A stretch of 33,484 nucleotides of DNA from Cyanobacteriota bacterium (GTDB taxonomy: Bacteria > Cyanobacteriota > Vampirovibrionia > LMEP-6097), in NCBI GenBank assembly GCA_027618255.1, contig JAQCFG010000018.1, positions 1 through 33,484 of the forward strand. Reading direction: 5' to 3'. Numbering within the stretch: position 1 is the first letter of the stretch; every line of letters begins with the position of its first letter. Position numbers and translations under genes: made by a program. The notes beneath the pieces were generated by a model. That model was given only the letters and a program-made list of their open reading frames with translations. It was not told the DNA's origin and ran no database searches. Of the stretch, positions 1 through 9,305 are shown in pieces.

Positions 1-39
1 CATAGTTGGCCAGACCTACATCCGTAAGAGTCCGCTAGT

Positions 40-53
40 TGAGAATATTCTCA
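40..53. repeat. 14-bp perfect palindrome in the 5' flank
   Basis: TGAGAATATTCTCA equals its own reverse complement. It lies about 140 bp before the acyl-CoA dehydrogenase and could be an operator or the end of an upstream terminator. I see no convincing gene in positions 1-192; one frame is open from the window edge to about position 134 and could be the tail of an upstream gene. Confidence 0.4.
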
Positions 54-192
54 TTAAGAATTGCTGTCTTAATACAATTTTAGCAAACCCTCTATCACTT
101 TGGCAAACAATATGTATGTATGTATCTTGCTAATCAAAAATAGCATATTTTAGCCTTGCCTATAGCCATAAATAGTGGGTAAATGACTATAT

Positions 193-1344
193 ATGACTAT
201 CTGTTTTGACTTAGACGACACTCAAAAAGACCTGCAAAGACTAGCTCGTGAGTTTGCCGAAAAGGAAATCAAGCCCCTGGCCGAAGAGCACGATCGAGAG
301 GCCAAATTTCCAATGGCGATTGCAAAGAAAGCTTTTGACCTTGGTTTAATGAATCCTGGTTTTCCTGAGTATGTTGGTGGCATGGGACTTGGAATTACTG
401 AAGAAGTAATTATGGCTGAAGAACTTGCAACAGCTTGTAGTGGAATCTCAACTGCGCTTTATGCAAATATGCTTGCAGCCGCTCCTCTGCTCGTTGTCGA
501 TAATCACGATATCAACAAAAAGTTTTTGGCTCCAATGATGGAAGAACTTCAATTCGCTTCTTACTGTGTCACAGAGCCAGGTTGCGGATCTGACGTTGCT
601 AACGCCAAGACCACTGCCAAAAAAGTTGGCGATGAATATATTATCACCGGTAACAAACAATGGATCACCGGAGCAGCTCATGCCAAGTGGTTTTATGTAC
701 TTGCTTCAACTGACCTAAGTGCCGGACACAATGGACTTAGTTGCTTTGTAGTACCTGCTGATCTTCCTGGAGTTACCGTACAAAAGAAAGAAGACATGAT
801 GGGTCAGCGCGCAAGCACTACTCACGCTGTCACTTTTGAAGAAGTTAAAATCCCAGCAGCCAACCTCTTAGGTGCTGAGGGAGAGGGTTTCAAGATCTCA
901 ATGAAGGCTTTTGACAAGACTCGTCCTGGTGTTGCAGCTGGCGCTGTTGGAATCATTCGCGCTTCAATGGAATATGCAAAACAATATTCAATGGAAAGAA
1001 CTAGTTTTGGAATGCCGATTGCAATGCATCAAGCCGTGAGTTTTATGGTTGCAGAAATGGCAATGAAACTTGAAGCTGCTCGTCTTCTCACTTGGAGATC
1101 TGCTGTAATGATTGATAGTGGTACTCGCAATACTAAGTATGCTGCTTTTGCCAAAGCCTTTGCTGCTGACGCTGCGATGGAATCAGCAACTAATGCTGTC
1201 CAGGTTTATGGTGGCTATGGTTACTCACGCGAGTATCCAGTAGAAAAACTAATGCGCGATGCTAAGATCTACCAAATCTATGAAGGTACTTCACAAATCC
1301 AAAGATTGATTATCGCCAAAGAATTATTTTTGCGCGGAGCTTAA
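193..1344 (+). CDS. acyl-CoA dehydrogenase
   Basis: This gene encodes a 383-residue FAD-dependent acyl-CoA dehydrogenase, which oxidises acyl-CoA to trans-2-enoyl-CoA and passes electrons to an electron-transfer flavoprotein. The family's first signature is visible as [11 protein letters not shown] followed by the [11 protein letters not shown] stretch. The C-terminal signature is [13 protein letters not shown] followed by [16 protein letters not shown]; the Glu in YEGTSQ is at the position of the catalytic base in the short-chain enzymes. The length is normal. The start is the ATG at 193; an ATG ten bases upstream is in another frame and stops at once. No clear -10 box or Shine-Dalgarno is visible. 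The gene meets the next, convergent gene with a 4-base overlap. No ETF or thiolase partner lies in the window, so the substrate is open. Confidence 0.93.
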   Translation: MTICFDLDDTQKDLQRLAREFAEKEIKPLAEEHDREAKFPMAIAKKAFDLGLMNPGFPEYVGGMGLGITEEVIMAEELATACSGISTALYANMLAAAPLLVVDNHDINKKFLAPMMEELQFASYCVTEPGCGSDVANAKTTAKKVGDEYIITGNKQWITGAAHAKWFYVLASTDLSAGHNGLSCFVVPADLPGVTVQKKEDMMGQRASTTHAVTFEEVKIPAANLLGAEGEGFKISMKAFDKTRPGVAAGAVGIIRASMEYAKQYSMERTSFGMPIAMHQAVSFMVAEMAMKLEAARLLTWRSAVMIDSGTRNTKYAAFAKAFAADAAMESATNAVQVYGGYGYSREYPVEKLMRDAKIYQIYEGTSQIQRLIIAKELFLRGA

Positions 1345-2240
1345 GCAGCAACAGTTGCTTGCGCCTTAACTCTGCCATGATTCATTACTACCCAAGGATT
1401 AGCCCAAAGGTTTGATTTTGATTTTGTATCTGCTCCAGCCTCGACAGCTTTATCTGCGTATTCAAGACTATAAGTTCCATTGGTAGAATCCAATTGGTAA
1501 GTAACGCCCAATTTCTTTTGGAATAATTCAATCATGCCCTTAAACGTCGCTGGTGAGAAAATATGCATACGCGAAAATCCAGTGCCATAACCTCCGCGAA
1601 GTAACAAGACTTGTTTATTTTGTTTCTTGGCTCTTTGGATGGCATCATCCATGGCTTGCTCTATCATCAATAAATTTCTATCAATTTCTTCTGGACTATT
1701 TTCAGTAAATGCTCCTGCCTTGACTTCATCAAGCTCATAACTCTTTGTAGGTTTCTCTGAAACAGGGATTCCAACTACTGACTCAGGAAACATTCTCAGG
1801 GAAGGGCGAAGAGCAGAGGTTTGACCAAAAAGTCCGCCTTTTCTCTGTGCATTTTCTCCGAGAACTACAATATAATTCTTGGTCAATTCTTCCATATCAT
1901 TGATAGTAACTAAACCATCATGAATGACTACAGATTCAAATGGCTTTCCAACTGCTTTCATTTCATCTTTAATTTTCTGTTCGTTAACTTCATTAACCTT
2001 CTTTGCAGAATTAGTTTTGGATGAGCCAAACCATGACTTAATCCAAAGCCAACATCTTGCACAAATATTGGGTTGATTAGTTTTGGTCGTTTGACTTTGT
2101 GGCGGATTAGAAATTTGTTTGATATGGTCTTGATCTGTATCACTCAACCTAACTGTATTACTCGACTTGACGGCTTGTAAAGATGGGCCAGATTTTGCCT
2201 GATTAGTCATTACTAGTGATTGCTGAGTTGCTTTAACCAT
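1341..2240 (-). CDS. hypothetical protein, 299 aa
   Basis: I do not recognise this protein. Residues 1-75 are polar and low in complexity, with a short Cys/Trp patch ([15 protein letters not shown]) that could be a membrane-interacting segment. The rest looks folded, with a run of charged helices and a Gly-rich motif ([15 protein letters not shown]) near residue 215, then a C-terminal tail. There is no signal peptide and no clear transmembrane helix. It converges on the acyl-CoA dehydrogenase (4-base overlap of the 3' ends) and is divergent from rlmN, with about 190 bp between the start codons. It is probably a real gene because it is long and has uniform codon use. Confidence 0.7.
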   Translation of the reverse strand: MVKATQQSLVMTNQAKSGPSLQAVKSSNTVRLSDTDQDHIKQISNPPQSQTTKTNQPNICARCWLWIKSWFGSSKTNSAKKVNEVNEQKIKDEMKAVGKPFESVVIHDGLVTINDMEELTKNYIVVLGENAQRKGGLFGQTSALRPSLRMFPESVVGIPVSEKPTKSYELDEVKAGAFTENSPEEIDRNLLMIEQAMDDAIQRAKKQNKQVLLLRGGYGTGFSRMHIFSPATFKGMIELFQKKLGVTYQLDSTNGTYSLEYADKAVEAGADTKSKSNLWANPWVVMNHGRVKAQATVAA

Positions 2241-2430
2241 AATGTGTTGAAGGATTCCCTAAAAATCTAAAGTCTCGACAGCTTGTAAAATTTATTTCAC
2301 AACAGATCTAATAACAATTCTATACTGTCTTGATATCTTCTACTTGTTTTTTTGAACTTATCTTGTAATGCGACATTACGCATTCTCTTGTGTTAAAGTG
2401 ACAGCTGTGTCAAAAAAATGCCTAATAGGA

Positions 2431-3480
2431 ATGAATCAAGCAGACTTAGAATCCTTTATGAAGGAACTAGGGCTTGAAAAATTTCGTGCCAAACAAATAT
2501 ACGAATGGATTTATAAAAAATCAGTTCGTGATTTTAGTGAGATGACGAATCTCTCACAAAAAGCCCGTGACCTGATTGCTGCTAAAGCCAATATAGGTTC
2601 ACTCAAACTGGTAACTAGAGAAACCAGTTCTGATGGCACTGAGAAATTCTTGTTTGAAACTGCTGACGGTGAGAAGCTTGAATCTGTACTGATGTTTTTT
2701 GAAAACGATGATTACGATGAAGATGATGATTTCTATGATACTCCGGCTGGTCGCTATAGCGCTTGTATCAGCTCCCAAGTTGGCTGCGCAGTTGCTTGTC
2801 CCTTTTGTGCTACTGGCACTCTTGGTCTCAAAAAGAATCTCAACTCTAGTGAAATCATTGAACAGATTTTGTTTATGCAAAACCTCAGCAGTCAACGCAT
2901 TAGCAATATTGTCTACATGGGTCAGGGAGAGCCTTTCAATAACTATGACGCAGTGCTCGAATCCATCAGAAAAACCCAAGCAGATATTGGGATTGGTGCA
3001 AGACGCATCACTGTCTCAACAAGTGGTGTCATTCCAAAAATCAACGCACTAGCCAAAGAAGACTTGCAAATTACTTTAGCCTTGTCTCTTCACGATCCAA
3101 CCAATGAAGGTAGAGACTTCCTTGTGCCTATTAATCGCAAATGGCCAGTCTTTGAAGTGATTGATGCACTCAAAGACTATGTCGACAAAACTAATAGACG
3201 GGTAACTATTGAGTATGTCTTACTTGATGGCGTTAACGACTCTATTGAAAAAGCTAAGATCCTAGGTAACTTGATTAAAGACCTTCATTGTAATATCAAT
3301 CTTATTCCTTATAACCAAACAAACACAAACGATCCTTTCTCTCGTTCTAGCTCTAAAAATATTTCAGATTTTACTCATGTACTCAGACAATATTGCAAAG
3401 GCAAGACTGTTACTGTACGTAAAGAAAGAGGTCATGATATTAATGCGGCGTGCGGCCAGCTAGCAAATTCAGTAAGTTAA
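2431..3480 (+). CDS. rlmN: 23S rRNA (adenine-C2)-methyltransferase RlmN
   Basis: This is a radical SAM enzyme that methylates C2 of A2503 in 23S rRNA (and of A37 in some tRNAs). The N-terminal helical domain is seen in KFRAKQIYEWIYKK. The radical SAM cluster motif CAVACPFC (C-X3-C-X2-C) follows SSQVG. Further family blocks are MGQGEPFNNYDAV, RRITVSTSGV, LSLHDP, and the C-terminal RKERGHDINAACGQL, whose Cys is the methyl-carrying residue in this family. I chose the ATG at 2431 because RlmN proteins begin shortly before the KFRAKQ block; a longer frame opens at 2368. An acidic loop (ENDDYDEDDDFYD) precedes the cluster and is longer than in E. coli. Confidence 0.93.
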   Translation: MNQADLESFMKELGLEKFRAKQIYEWIYKKSVRDFSEMTNLSQKARDLIAAKANIGSLKLVTRETSSDGTEKFLFETADGEKLESVLMFFENDDYDEDDDFYDTPAGRYSACISSQVGCAVACPFCATGTLGLKKNLNSSEIIEQILFMQNLSSQRISNIVYMGQGEPFNNYDAVLESIRKTQADIGIGARRITVSTSGVIPKINALAKEDLQITLALSLHDPTNEGRDFLVPINRKWPVFEVIDALKDYVDKTNRRVTIEYVLLDGVNDSIEKAKILGNLIKDLHCNINLIPYNQTNTNDPFSRSSSKNISDFTHVLRQYCKGKTVTVRKERGHDINAACGQLANSVS

Positions 3481-3490
3481 AAGTCAGTCA

Positions 3491-3518
3491 TTGACCCCAC
3501 AGCAATTGATGAGATAAT
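3491..3518 (+). promoter_or_regulatory. sigma-70-type promoter of the transglycosylase gene
   Basis: TTGACC (3491-3496) and GATAAT (3513-3518) are 16 nt apart. The -10 box ends 7 nt before the ATG at 3526, so transcription should start at or within a base or two of the start codon. There is no Shine-Dalgarno. Confidence 0.6.
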
Positions 3519-3525
3519 ACTAATC

Positions 3526-5706
3526 ATGTCGCAGCAAAAAACTCCTAAAAAAAAGGGATTAAAGCAATTCTCACACTCAATACAAGTGTTGTTCAAAAAA
3601 AAAGAATTCAAGTATTTTAGTTACATACTTGCAGCTTTTATTATTCTTGGTTCTGCTGCACTTTATTATATAGAAACTCAAGGGATTTTCAAATACCCAC
3701 AAGTTAGTCAAGCACAGTATCAAGAATATGATGAAGCTATCAGGCATGCCATCCAAACTTCTAAGCAAGACACCACTGAAGCTATAACAATCTTAGAAAA
3801 TCTTCCAACGCTTCCTAAATTATTAGAAAATCGCAGGAACTATATACTTGCCAAGCTTTATCAAATAATTAATGAACCTGTTCTAGCATTTTTGCACGCC
3901 TACGATATCGAACAAGATTATTTGACCAAATTCAGTCTATCAATGCGTTCCAAGATAGCTGAACAAATTGGACTAGAAGGAATTGTGGTTAAGGATTTAG
4001 GTTTCCTTGCCAAGAAATTCCCGCAAGACCCGCGCTTTCTCTATGAATTATCAAAGTCATATTCACGACAAAATAGAGTAGTAGAAGCGCGTAAGAGCTT
4101 TAAAAAGATACAAACTTTATTTCCTGATTCTGATTATTCTCTGGGCTCTGAATACTATCTTGCTAATTTATCAAAAGAAAATGAAAAGAAATTTCCACGT
4201 CTTAGAACCTACCTAACTAAAAGCCCGAATGGCAACTTAGCTTACTTAATTTCTGATCAAATTCAAAGTCTAGAGCCCATGGAACGTAAAGAATTTGATG
4301 ATCTGAGTAATTACATGGCATTGAGTTATTACAACAGAGAAGACTATGACAAAGCAATTAAACTTTTTAATAAGGAATTAGATAATCCAGATCTTTACCT
4401 AGAAGCTTACGCAAACACTCTTGCCAAACTTCATCGCAAACAAGAAGCAAGAGCTCTTTTACTTGAAAAACTCCCTGAAATCAAAGATTTAGACAAGGCT
4501 TCCCGTTTAGTTGAATTAATTTGTGATTTGTCAGATAAATCTCAAGCAATAGCCAATCTCCAAGCATTAGAGAATAAACTAGCAAAGATTAAAGACAAAA
4601 TACTCTGGGAATTAGCCAAGCGTACTAAGACCAAAGAATCATATCAACTGGTTTACAAAAACTATCCCAAGAGTTTCTACGCAGCTGAAAGTATGTCACA
4701 AGTATTTTGGAAAGAATATGAAAGAAAGAATTATCATGGTGCAATTGAAATTTTCAAAGTGCATTGGAAGACTTACCCAAGTACTAATTCTCATCCCTTT
4801 GTTGCTTTCTGGGCAGCCAAAGCTTACGACAAACTTAATCAACATGATGATGCCGTAACTGCATTGCACAATCTAATCATCGAGCATCCACGTGACTATT
4901 ACGGCTATAGAGCAGAACAAATCATCAACGGCGACAAGGATTGGTTCAAGTTACCAAGCTCAAATCACTTTAACAGTCTGCCTGACTGGGACTGGCCGGA
5001 GGTTTATAAAGATGCCAAGGTTGCAGAACTCTATGGAGCTGATGTACTAGAACTAAGCAAAATTGGTGAATATAGTTTCTTATTAGAAAATGAAAACCAA
5101 GAAGCTCTAAACTTCGACAAAAATTTTAAGATGTGGCTTTATGCTCAAGCTGATGATTACCTTAAAGCAATTAGCACAGCATATTTTTCACTTGATAAAA
5201 GTGCTCCCGTAAATTACAACGAGATCAAATTCATTTATGCATTCCCAATGCCATACTCAGATATCATTACTGATGAAATAAGCAAAAACCGCAAAATCGA
5301 TCCGATGCTAGCTCATTCTTTAATTAAACAAGAATCTCGCTACCAAAAAGATATAGTAAGCAAGGTTGGTGCAATTGGTTTGATGCAATTGATGCCATAT
5401 ACAGCGCGAGCACTAGCTCGCGATATGGGGATGCAAGCACCACAAGTTAGTGACTTGATGCAACCAGAGATTAATATCAAACTTGGGGTTCGCTACATGG
5501 AAGATGTATTTCAGACTTTTGATAATAATATGATTCACGCTATCGCATCTTATAATGCTGGACCAGTTGCAATCAAAGGTTGGAAGAAGCGTTTCGATAA
5601 ACTTGATCCTGACGAGTTTATCGAAAATATTCCATATGACGAGACCAAGACTTATGTTAAGCACGTTCTAAATAATTACTGGGTCTACAAGCAACTCTAT
5701 CATTAG
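3526..5706 (+). CDS. membrane-anchored Slt-type lytic transglycosylase
   Basis: This protein probably cleaves peptidoglycan between MurNAc and GlcNAc, forming 1,6-anhydro-MurNAc. It has 726 residues. A single transmembrane anchor lies near residues 29-48 (YFSYILAAFIILGSAALYY). A long helical, TPR-like superhelix fills about residues 60-580, as in the ring of Slt70. The C-terminal catalytic domain carries LIKQESRY, with the likely catalytic Glu at residue 603, then GAIGLMQLMPYTA and IASYNAGP. It is longer than E. coli Slt70, mainly because of the anchor. The gene stands just before fliP, so it could help open the wall for flagellar assembly; this is inference from position. Its stop codon lies in a hairpin (5702-5731). 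Confidence 0.9.
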   Translation: MSQQKTPKKKGLKQFSHSIQVLFKKKEFKYFSYILAAFIILGSAALYYIETQGIFKYPQVSQAQYQEYDEAIRHAIQTSKQDTTEAITILENLPTLPKLLENRRNYILAKLYQIINEPVLAFLHAYDIEQDYLTKFSLSMRSKIAEQIGLEGIVVKDLGFLAKKFPQDPRFLYELSKSYSRQNRVVEARKSFKKIQTLFPDSDYSLGSEYYLANLSKENEKKFPRLRTYLTKSPNGNLAYLISDQIQSLEPMERKEFDDLSNYMALSYYNREDYDKAIKLFNKELDNPDLYLEAYANTLAKLHRKQEARALLLEKLPEIKDLDKASRLVELICDLSDKSQAIANLQALENKLAKIKDKILWELAKRTKTKESYQLVYKNYPKSFYAAESMSQVFWKEYERKNYHGAIEIFKVHWKTYPSTNSHPFVAFWAAKAYDKLNQHDDAVTALHNLIIEHPRDYYGYRAEQIINGDKDWFKLPSSNHFNSLPDWDWPEVYKDAKVAELYGADVLELSKIGEYSFLLENENQEALNFDKNFKMWLYAQADDYLKAISTAYFSLDKSAPVNYNEIKFIYAFPMPYSDIITDEISKNRKIDPMLAHSLIKQESRYQKDIVSKVGAIGLMQLMPYTARALARDMGMQAPQVSDLMQPEINIKLGVRYMEDVFQTFDNNMIHAIASYNAGPVAIKGWKKRFDKLDPDEFIENIPYDETKTYVKHVLNNYWVYKQLYH

Positions 5707-5731
5707 ACTTGTTTTGATCTACAGGTCTAAT
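5702..5731. repeat. hairpin of the TAGACTTGT repeat family over the slt stop codon
   Basis: The arms ATTAGACTTGT (5702-5712) and ACAGGTCTAAT (5721-5731) pair over 11 positions with one G-T, leaving an 8-nt loop. The stop codon of the transglycosylase gene lies in the left arm. Another core, AATAGACTTGT, follows at once. Related copies are near 10099, 17170, 26250 and 26366. Confidence 0.6.
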
Positions 5732-5740
5732 AGACTTGTC

Positions 5741-5776
5741 ACGACCCTACTAGAGAAATCGTTTTTCAGCGTGTCC
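5741..5776. repeat. imperfect hairpin repeat, copy 1 (GTGTCC family)
   Basis: This stretch shares ACTAGA, CGTTTT and TTCAGCGTGTCC with positions 20042-20076. Both copies can fold with GAAA/TTTC-type arms. The function is unknown; both copies lie beside gene ends, so a terminator role is possible. Confidence 0.5.
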
Positions 5777-5804
5777 ATAAGGGAATAATAGCGATAGAAG
5801 GCAA

Positions 5805-6458
5805 ATGGAATCACTCACAAATTTATTACCTGACTTAGAGCCTAGTCTACAAATTGTAGGCTTGTTGTTTTTACTAAGTTTTTTACCAGTGATGGTTGTA
5901 ACCATGACACCGTTTTTACGTATAGTCTTGGTACTTTCTTTATTACGCCAAGCACTTGGTACACAAAATGCACCACCGACTTTAGTATTAGTTGCACTAA
6001 GTTTGATTCTTACTGGTTACGTACTTGGACCAGAAATTACTCAAATAAACACAAGAGCACTTGTACCACTTGCAAATAATGAAATTAAATTACCCAAAGC
6101 TCTTGATATTACTTATAAAGAATTATCGGGTCACATGCTGCGCAATGTTGACGTCAAAGATCTCAAGTTCTTTTATACACTAAGCAGAGAGCCGTTCCCT
6201 ACAAGTGTTGACAAGATCGAAGTACGCGAACTTGGTACCGCATATCTACTTGGTGAATTGCGCAGAGCCTTTCAAATTGGTTTTCTAGTATTTATACCGT
6301 TCTTGGTAATCGATTTGATTGTTGCCAATATTCTACTAGCATTAGGGATGATTATGCTTTCACCTACTATCGTATCCTTGCCGTTTAAGATCATGATTTT
6401 CGTTGCTATTGATGGTTGGGATTTAATTGTCAAAGGATTAGTACAGAGTTTCAATTAA
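5805..6458 (+). CDS. fliP: flagellar type III export protein FliP
   Basis: FliP forms, with FliQ and FliR, the export gate in the inner membrane at the base of the flagellum. The 217-residue protein has the family's first membrane block (FLLSFLPVMVVTMTPFLRIV, then LLRQALGTQNAPP) and the C-terminal block (FIPFLVIDLIVANILLALGM, then MLSPTIVSLPFKI). It is shorter than the E. coli form because it lacks a long N-terminal signal region. AGAAGG three bases before the ATG is a good Shine-Dalgarno, unlike most leading genes here. fliQ follows after 17 nt. fliO is not visible upstream. Confidence 0.95.
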   Translation: MESLTNLLPDLEPSLQIVGLLFLLSFLPVMVVTMTPFLRIVLVLSLLRQALGTQNAPPTLVLVALSLILTGYVLGPEITQINTRALVPLANNEIKLPKALDITYKELSGHMLRNVDVKDLKFFYTLSREPFPTSVDKIEVRELGTAYLLGELRRAFQIGFLVFIPFLVIDLIVANILLALGMIMLSPTIVSLPFKIMIFVAIDGWDLIVKGLVQSFN

Positions 6459-6475
6459 GGACCCACAAAAGAACT

Positions 6476-7222
6476 ATGGACTGGATGCCACAAGCTATAA
6501 GAGAAGGGATTTTTACGATATTGTTCATATCGGGACCTCTTGTTGTTTTAGCTGCTGGACTAGGTCTTACTATTGGTATTATTCAAGCTGCAACTCAGGT
6601 ACAAGAACAAACCCTTGGTTCAGCCGTCAAAATCATCGGACTATTTATGGCTTTGATTATTTTTGGTTTCTACATGTTCCAATACATGAGTAAATATGCC
6701 GCGCAAAATCTTGAACGAGCTTTTAAATTAGTACCAACCCTTGGTGTCAAAGTCTTGCCCCGCCGCAACTTCCTTGAAATCCCAAGAGATGAAGACTCAC
6801 CTACTCAAATGACAGCTAGTTTACCCGAGATTCAATCTCATGATAAAAAAGGCTCTGGGCATGCTGACATAGGACATGATCCAGATATCGAGGATATCAA
6901 CTCGGGAGTAAAGCAGGATACTATTGGACAAGCAGCTTCTCAATCAAGACCAAACCCTGATATTGAAGCTATCAAAAAACAAAAACTAACCTTGGTACAG
7001 GAACTAGCCCAAACCAAAAAAGAAGCAAGCAACATCAAACCTACTATTGCAACTCCTTCTCCAGTAACTGCCAAGCCAGTAGTTCAAAAACCACAAACAC
7101 AAGTATACAAACCACAGCCACAACCTGTCGTGAGCACACCAGTAGAAAAGCAAGAGCCAAAACGTCTCACACGTAGTTCCGTTAGTGGCAGACTTAACAA
7201 GCTACAAGGAGCTGGCCAATAG
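6476..7222 (+). CDS. fliQ: flagellar export protein FliQ with a long C-terminal extension
   Basis: Residues 1-90 are a normal FliQ: two membrane helices around GPLVVLAAGLGLTIGIIQAA and AVKIIGLFMALIIFGFYMF, linked by the conserved TQVQEQTL loop. I use the ATG at 6476 (MDWMPQAI); a longer frame upstream overlaps fliP and is not FliQ-like. FliQ proteins usually end near residue 90, but this one runs to 248. The extra part, about 155 residues, is polar and likely disordered, rich in Pro, Gln, Lys and Thr, and ends in a basic stretch (PKRLTRSSVSGRLNKL). It could be a cytoplasmic tether or belong to a fused small gene. fliR starts at the base after the stop codon. Confidence 0.92.
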   Translation: MDWMPQAIREGIFTILFISGPLVVLAAGLGLTIGIIQAATQVQEQTLGSAVKIIGLFMALIIFGFYMFQYMSKYAAQNLERAFKLVPTLGVKVLPRRNFLEIPRDEDSPTQMTASLPEIQSHDKKGSGHADIGHDPDIEDINSGVKQDTIGQAASQSRPNPDIEAIKKQKLTLVQELAQTKKEASNIKPTIATPSPVTAKPVVQKPQTQVYKPQPQPVVSTPVEKQEPKRLTRSSVSGRLNKLQGAGQ

Positions 7223-7996
7223 ATGGATTTATTTGCAGATTTATTCAGGCAAAACCTCTTTGCTCAAATAGGCAATACCGTAATTGCACTGAGTTTTGTT
7301 ATGGTGAGAATATTAGCCTTCATGCACTTTGCGCCAATCTTCTCTCACAAAAGCGTACCTTCTCATGTGAGAATTGCTTTCACTGTTTTTTTAACTAGCA
7401 TGCTAGCGCCTCAAGCTTTTAATGCGGTGGTACCTGCAGAGGGTTACTCAATACTTTATGTACTCTTTGCCAACTTTGCTTTGGGTTTCATTATTGGTTT
7501 TACAACTAATATATTGTTTGTGACAATCACTGCTGGCGGTGAGATGATGGACGCTTCGATGGGTTTCTCTTCTGGTCAGATGTTTGATCCTAGTCTTGGA
7601 AGTCAGACAACAATACTTGGTAAATTCATGGGCTCCTTGGCGATTGTAGTTTTCTTTTATATCGATGGGCCACAGACCCTGATTCAAGGTCTTTATAATA
7701 GTTTTGAACTGTTTTCTTTGTTTGATCCCAGTATGGATATTAATATGCCAAAGATCATTCATCTTGTCGGTGACATTATTCATATGGGCTTTATTTTAGT
7801 GAGTCCCGTAGTTTTGACCATCTTAGTAAATGACCTGGTGCTTGGGTTACTATCAAGAGCATCTCCGCAAATCAATGCTTTCCAGATCAGTTTCACCGTT
7901 AAACCAATGGTTGGTATCTCAATTCTTTTGATTATTTTACCGCTATTCTTCAGTGCTGTAGCCAATTTCCTAGGTAATCATTCAAGGTTATATTAG
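7223..7996 (+). CDS. fliR: flagellar export protein FliR
   Basis: FliR is the third core membrane protein of the export gate. The 257-residue protein has the family pattern of six hydrophobic segments, with typical blocks FMHFAPIFSHKSVPSHVRI, GFTTNILF, GGEMMDASMGF and SRASPQINAFQISF. The ATG directly follows the fliQ stop codon, and AGGAG lies within the fliQ end about 11 nt upstream, so the two are translated from one message. flhB, which often follows fliR or is fused to it, is absent here. Confidence 0.95.
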   Translation: MDLFADLFRQNLFAQIGNTVIALSFVMVRILAFMHFAPIFSHKSVPSHVRIAFTVFLTSMLAPQAFNAVVPAEGYSILYVLFANFALGFIIGFTTNILFVTITAGGEMMDASMGFSSGQMFDPSLGSQTTILGKFMGSLAIVVFFYIDGPQTLIQGLYNSFELFSLFDPSMDINMPKIIHLVGDIIHMGFILVSPVVLTILVNDLVLGLLSRASPQINAFQISFTVKPMVGISILLIILPLFFSAVANFLGNHSRLY

Positions 7997-8025
7997 TCCT
8001 TAACCCATCCATAAACAATACTCTA

Positions 8026-8031
8026 TACAAT
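8026..8031 (+). promoter_or_regulatory. -10 box 6 nt before the start codon (secreted unknown)
   Basis: TACAAT lies 6 nt before the ATG at 8038. No convincing -35 box and no Shine-Dalgarno are visible, so a leaderless mRNA is predicted. Confidence 0.45.
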
Positions 8032-8037
8032 AAAGCT

Positions 8038-8919
8038 ATGCTCAGGAAGGGACTAATTCTTTGCTCAATTTTATTAATGACTTTGCTCAATTTTGCCGAA
8101 GTCAAAGCTGCCTATATTACAGAGAGTAGACAAAATACCATCTTGTTAGTTGGACTCAACGCTGATGAGCTTGCTGATTATGAACACAAAATCCTTCAGG
8201 ACAAACGTATTATTGAAATACCTTACTCTCTTAACTGGCACAACAGTCTTGAAAACAATCATGCAGACGAAATTGTCCTCAAACAAAACTCAGGTTTTGT
8301 TGGTCTCTATACACCAGGCGGTAGCCTCGTTAGACCAATCGATATTGCAGGCGGCAATCCTTATTTAGAGAATAATCCTGTTCCGCCAATAAATACCTCT
8401 GTTGGTCATCATATGGAATGGAACCAAGTTGGCTATGCTACCGGTGGACGCGCAGATCCATATAAACCAATTACTTCACTAATAGATCCCCAGGATGGAT
8501 CCAGACTTGCTGCAGGTTATGGTTACAACACACATATTGACCAACCTAAGATATTCAAAAAAAATACTTTTATAGATTTACTCAATTTCGTACCTATCGA
8601 CACGGTCACGCCCTTTAATTATCCAGGTACTTTTGATCAGCATGGTCTTGGTGCTGTTTATACTATCGGTGCTCTCCCGCATATCGGTGGCACAATCGCA
8701 CAAATGCGCAGAGCAAAATCAGAAAAAGCCAACTTTGATTACTATCAACAACAAATGCCTTCTGGCAATAGTGAGTTACCGGTTGTTTACAATAGGTACA
8801 ACTCCACTGATCCAGGCAATCCCGTCACTGACGATCCCAACTTTATTCGTTACCAACAAATGCCACAAGCCTTTGTTAGAGATTTTCCTGGCTATGGTAA
8901 ACCAGTGCAGCAGTATTAA
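8038..8919 (+). CDS. secreted protein of unknown function, 293 aa
   Basis: I do not recognise this family. The N-terminus is a clear Sec signal peptide: basic MLRK, a hydrophobic core (LILCSILLMTLLNFA), then likely cleavage after EVKA. The mature part is rich in Gly, Pro, Asn and Tyr, with several GG and GYG motifs (TPGGSLVRP, AGYGYNTH, GALPHIGG) and a Pro/Tyr/Gln-rich tail, which suggests a surface or periplasmic protein. It follows fliR by 41 nt but has its own -10 box. Its stop codon overlaps the convergent RNase H gene by 4 bases. A role in the flagellum or envelope is only a guess from position. Confidence 0.75.
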   Translation: MLRKGLILCSILLMTLLNFAEVKAAYITESRQNTILLVGLNADELADYEHKILQDKRIIEIPYSLNWHNSLENNHADEIVLKQNSGFVGLYTPGGSLVRPIDIAGGNPYLENNPVPPINTSVGHHMEWNQVGYATGGRADPYKPITSLIDPQDGSRLAAGYGYNTHIDQPKIFKKNTFIDLLNFVPIDTVTPFNYPGTFDQHGLGAVYTIGALPHIGGTIAQMRRAKSEKANFDYYQQQMPSGNSELPVVYNRYNSTDPGNPVTDDPNFIRYQQMPQAFVRDFPGYGKPVQQY

Positions 8920-9305
8920 AGCGCTAAATTCGCCAGCTCATCAGCTCTAGTATTAAACTCTCTTCTTACATGAGTAAAACTCACTGAATCAAAGTCTTTG
9001 ATTAAGTCCTGTAGCTTCAAAAAGATCACTTTAAGATCAGGATTTTTGACTTTATACTCTCTTTTAAGTTGCTTGATCATTAGTTCACTATCAGCGTTAA
9101 CAGCAACTTTGCGATAACCAAGTTCTTTGACTTTTTTGAGTCCTTCAAGTAGCGCTGTGTACTCAGCGACATTATTAGTTGCAACTCCAATTGCCTTAGA
9201 AATAGTTGCAACTTCTTGATGTCCTTCAAGAATCGAAACCCCGATAGAAGACTCTCCTGGATTACCCTTAGAAGCGCCATCAGTATAAATTACAGCTATG
9301 CTCAT
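8916..9305 (-). CDS. ribonuclease HI family protein
   Basis: This 129-residue protein has the RNase H fold and should cut the RNA strand of RNA-DNA hybrids. The four acidic residues are in place: D9 (YTDGASKGNPG), E48 (NVAEYTALLEGL), D72 (ADSELMIKQL) and D122 (REFNTRADELAN). His112 lies in the THVRREFN block. The basic handle of E. coli RnhA is missing, as in the short archaeal and Gram-positive type enzymes. The gene overlaps the upstream HAD gene by 4 bases (ATGA), so the two are translationally coupled. Confidence 0.9.
   Translation of the reverse strand: MSIAVIYTDGASKGNPGESSIGVSILEGHQEVATISKAIGVATNNVAEYTALLEGLKKVKELGYRKVAVNADSELMIKQLKREYKVKNPDLKVIFLKLQDLIKDFDSVSFTHVRREFNTRADELANLAL

Noticed and set aside
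448-681. Open frame on the minus strand inside the acyl-CoA dehydrogenase gene
   Set aside because: It lies fully inside a well-supported gene, has no ribosome site, and reads as the antisense of conserved codons.
2699-3052. A second plus-strand frame inside rlmN
   Set aside because: It is an out-of-frame shadow of the conserved radical SAM region and has no motif of its own.
6416-6475. Longer fliQ start overlapping fliP
   Set aside because: The extra 20 residues are the out-of-frame fliP end and do not resemble FliQ; MDWMPQAI at 6476 fits the family.
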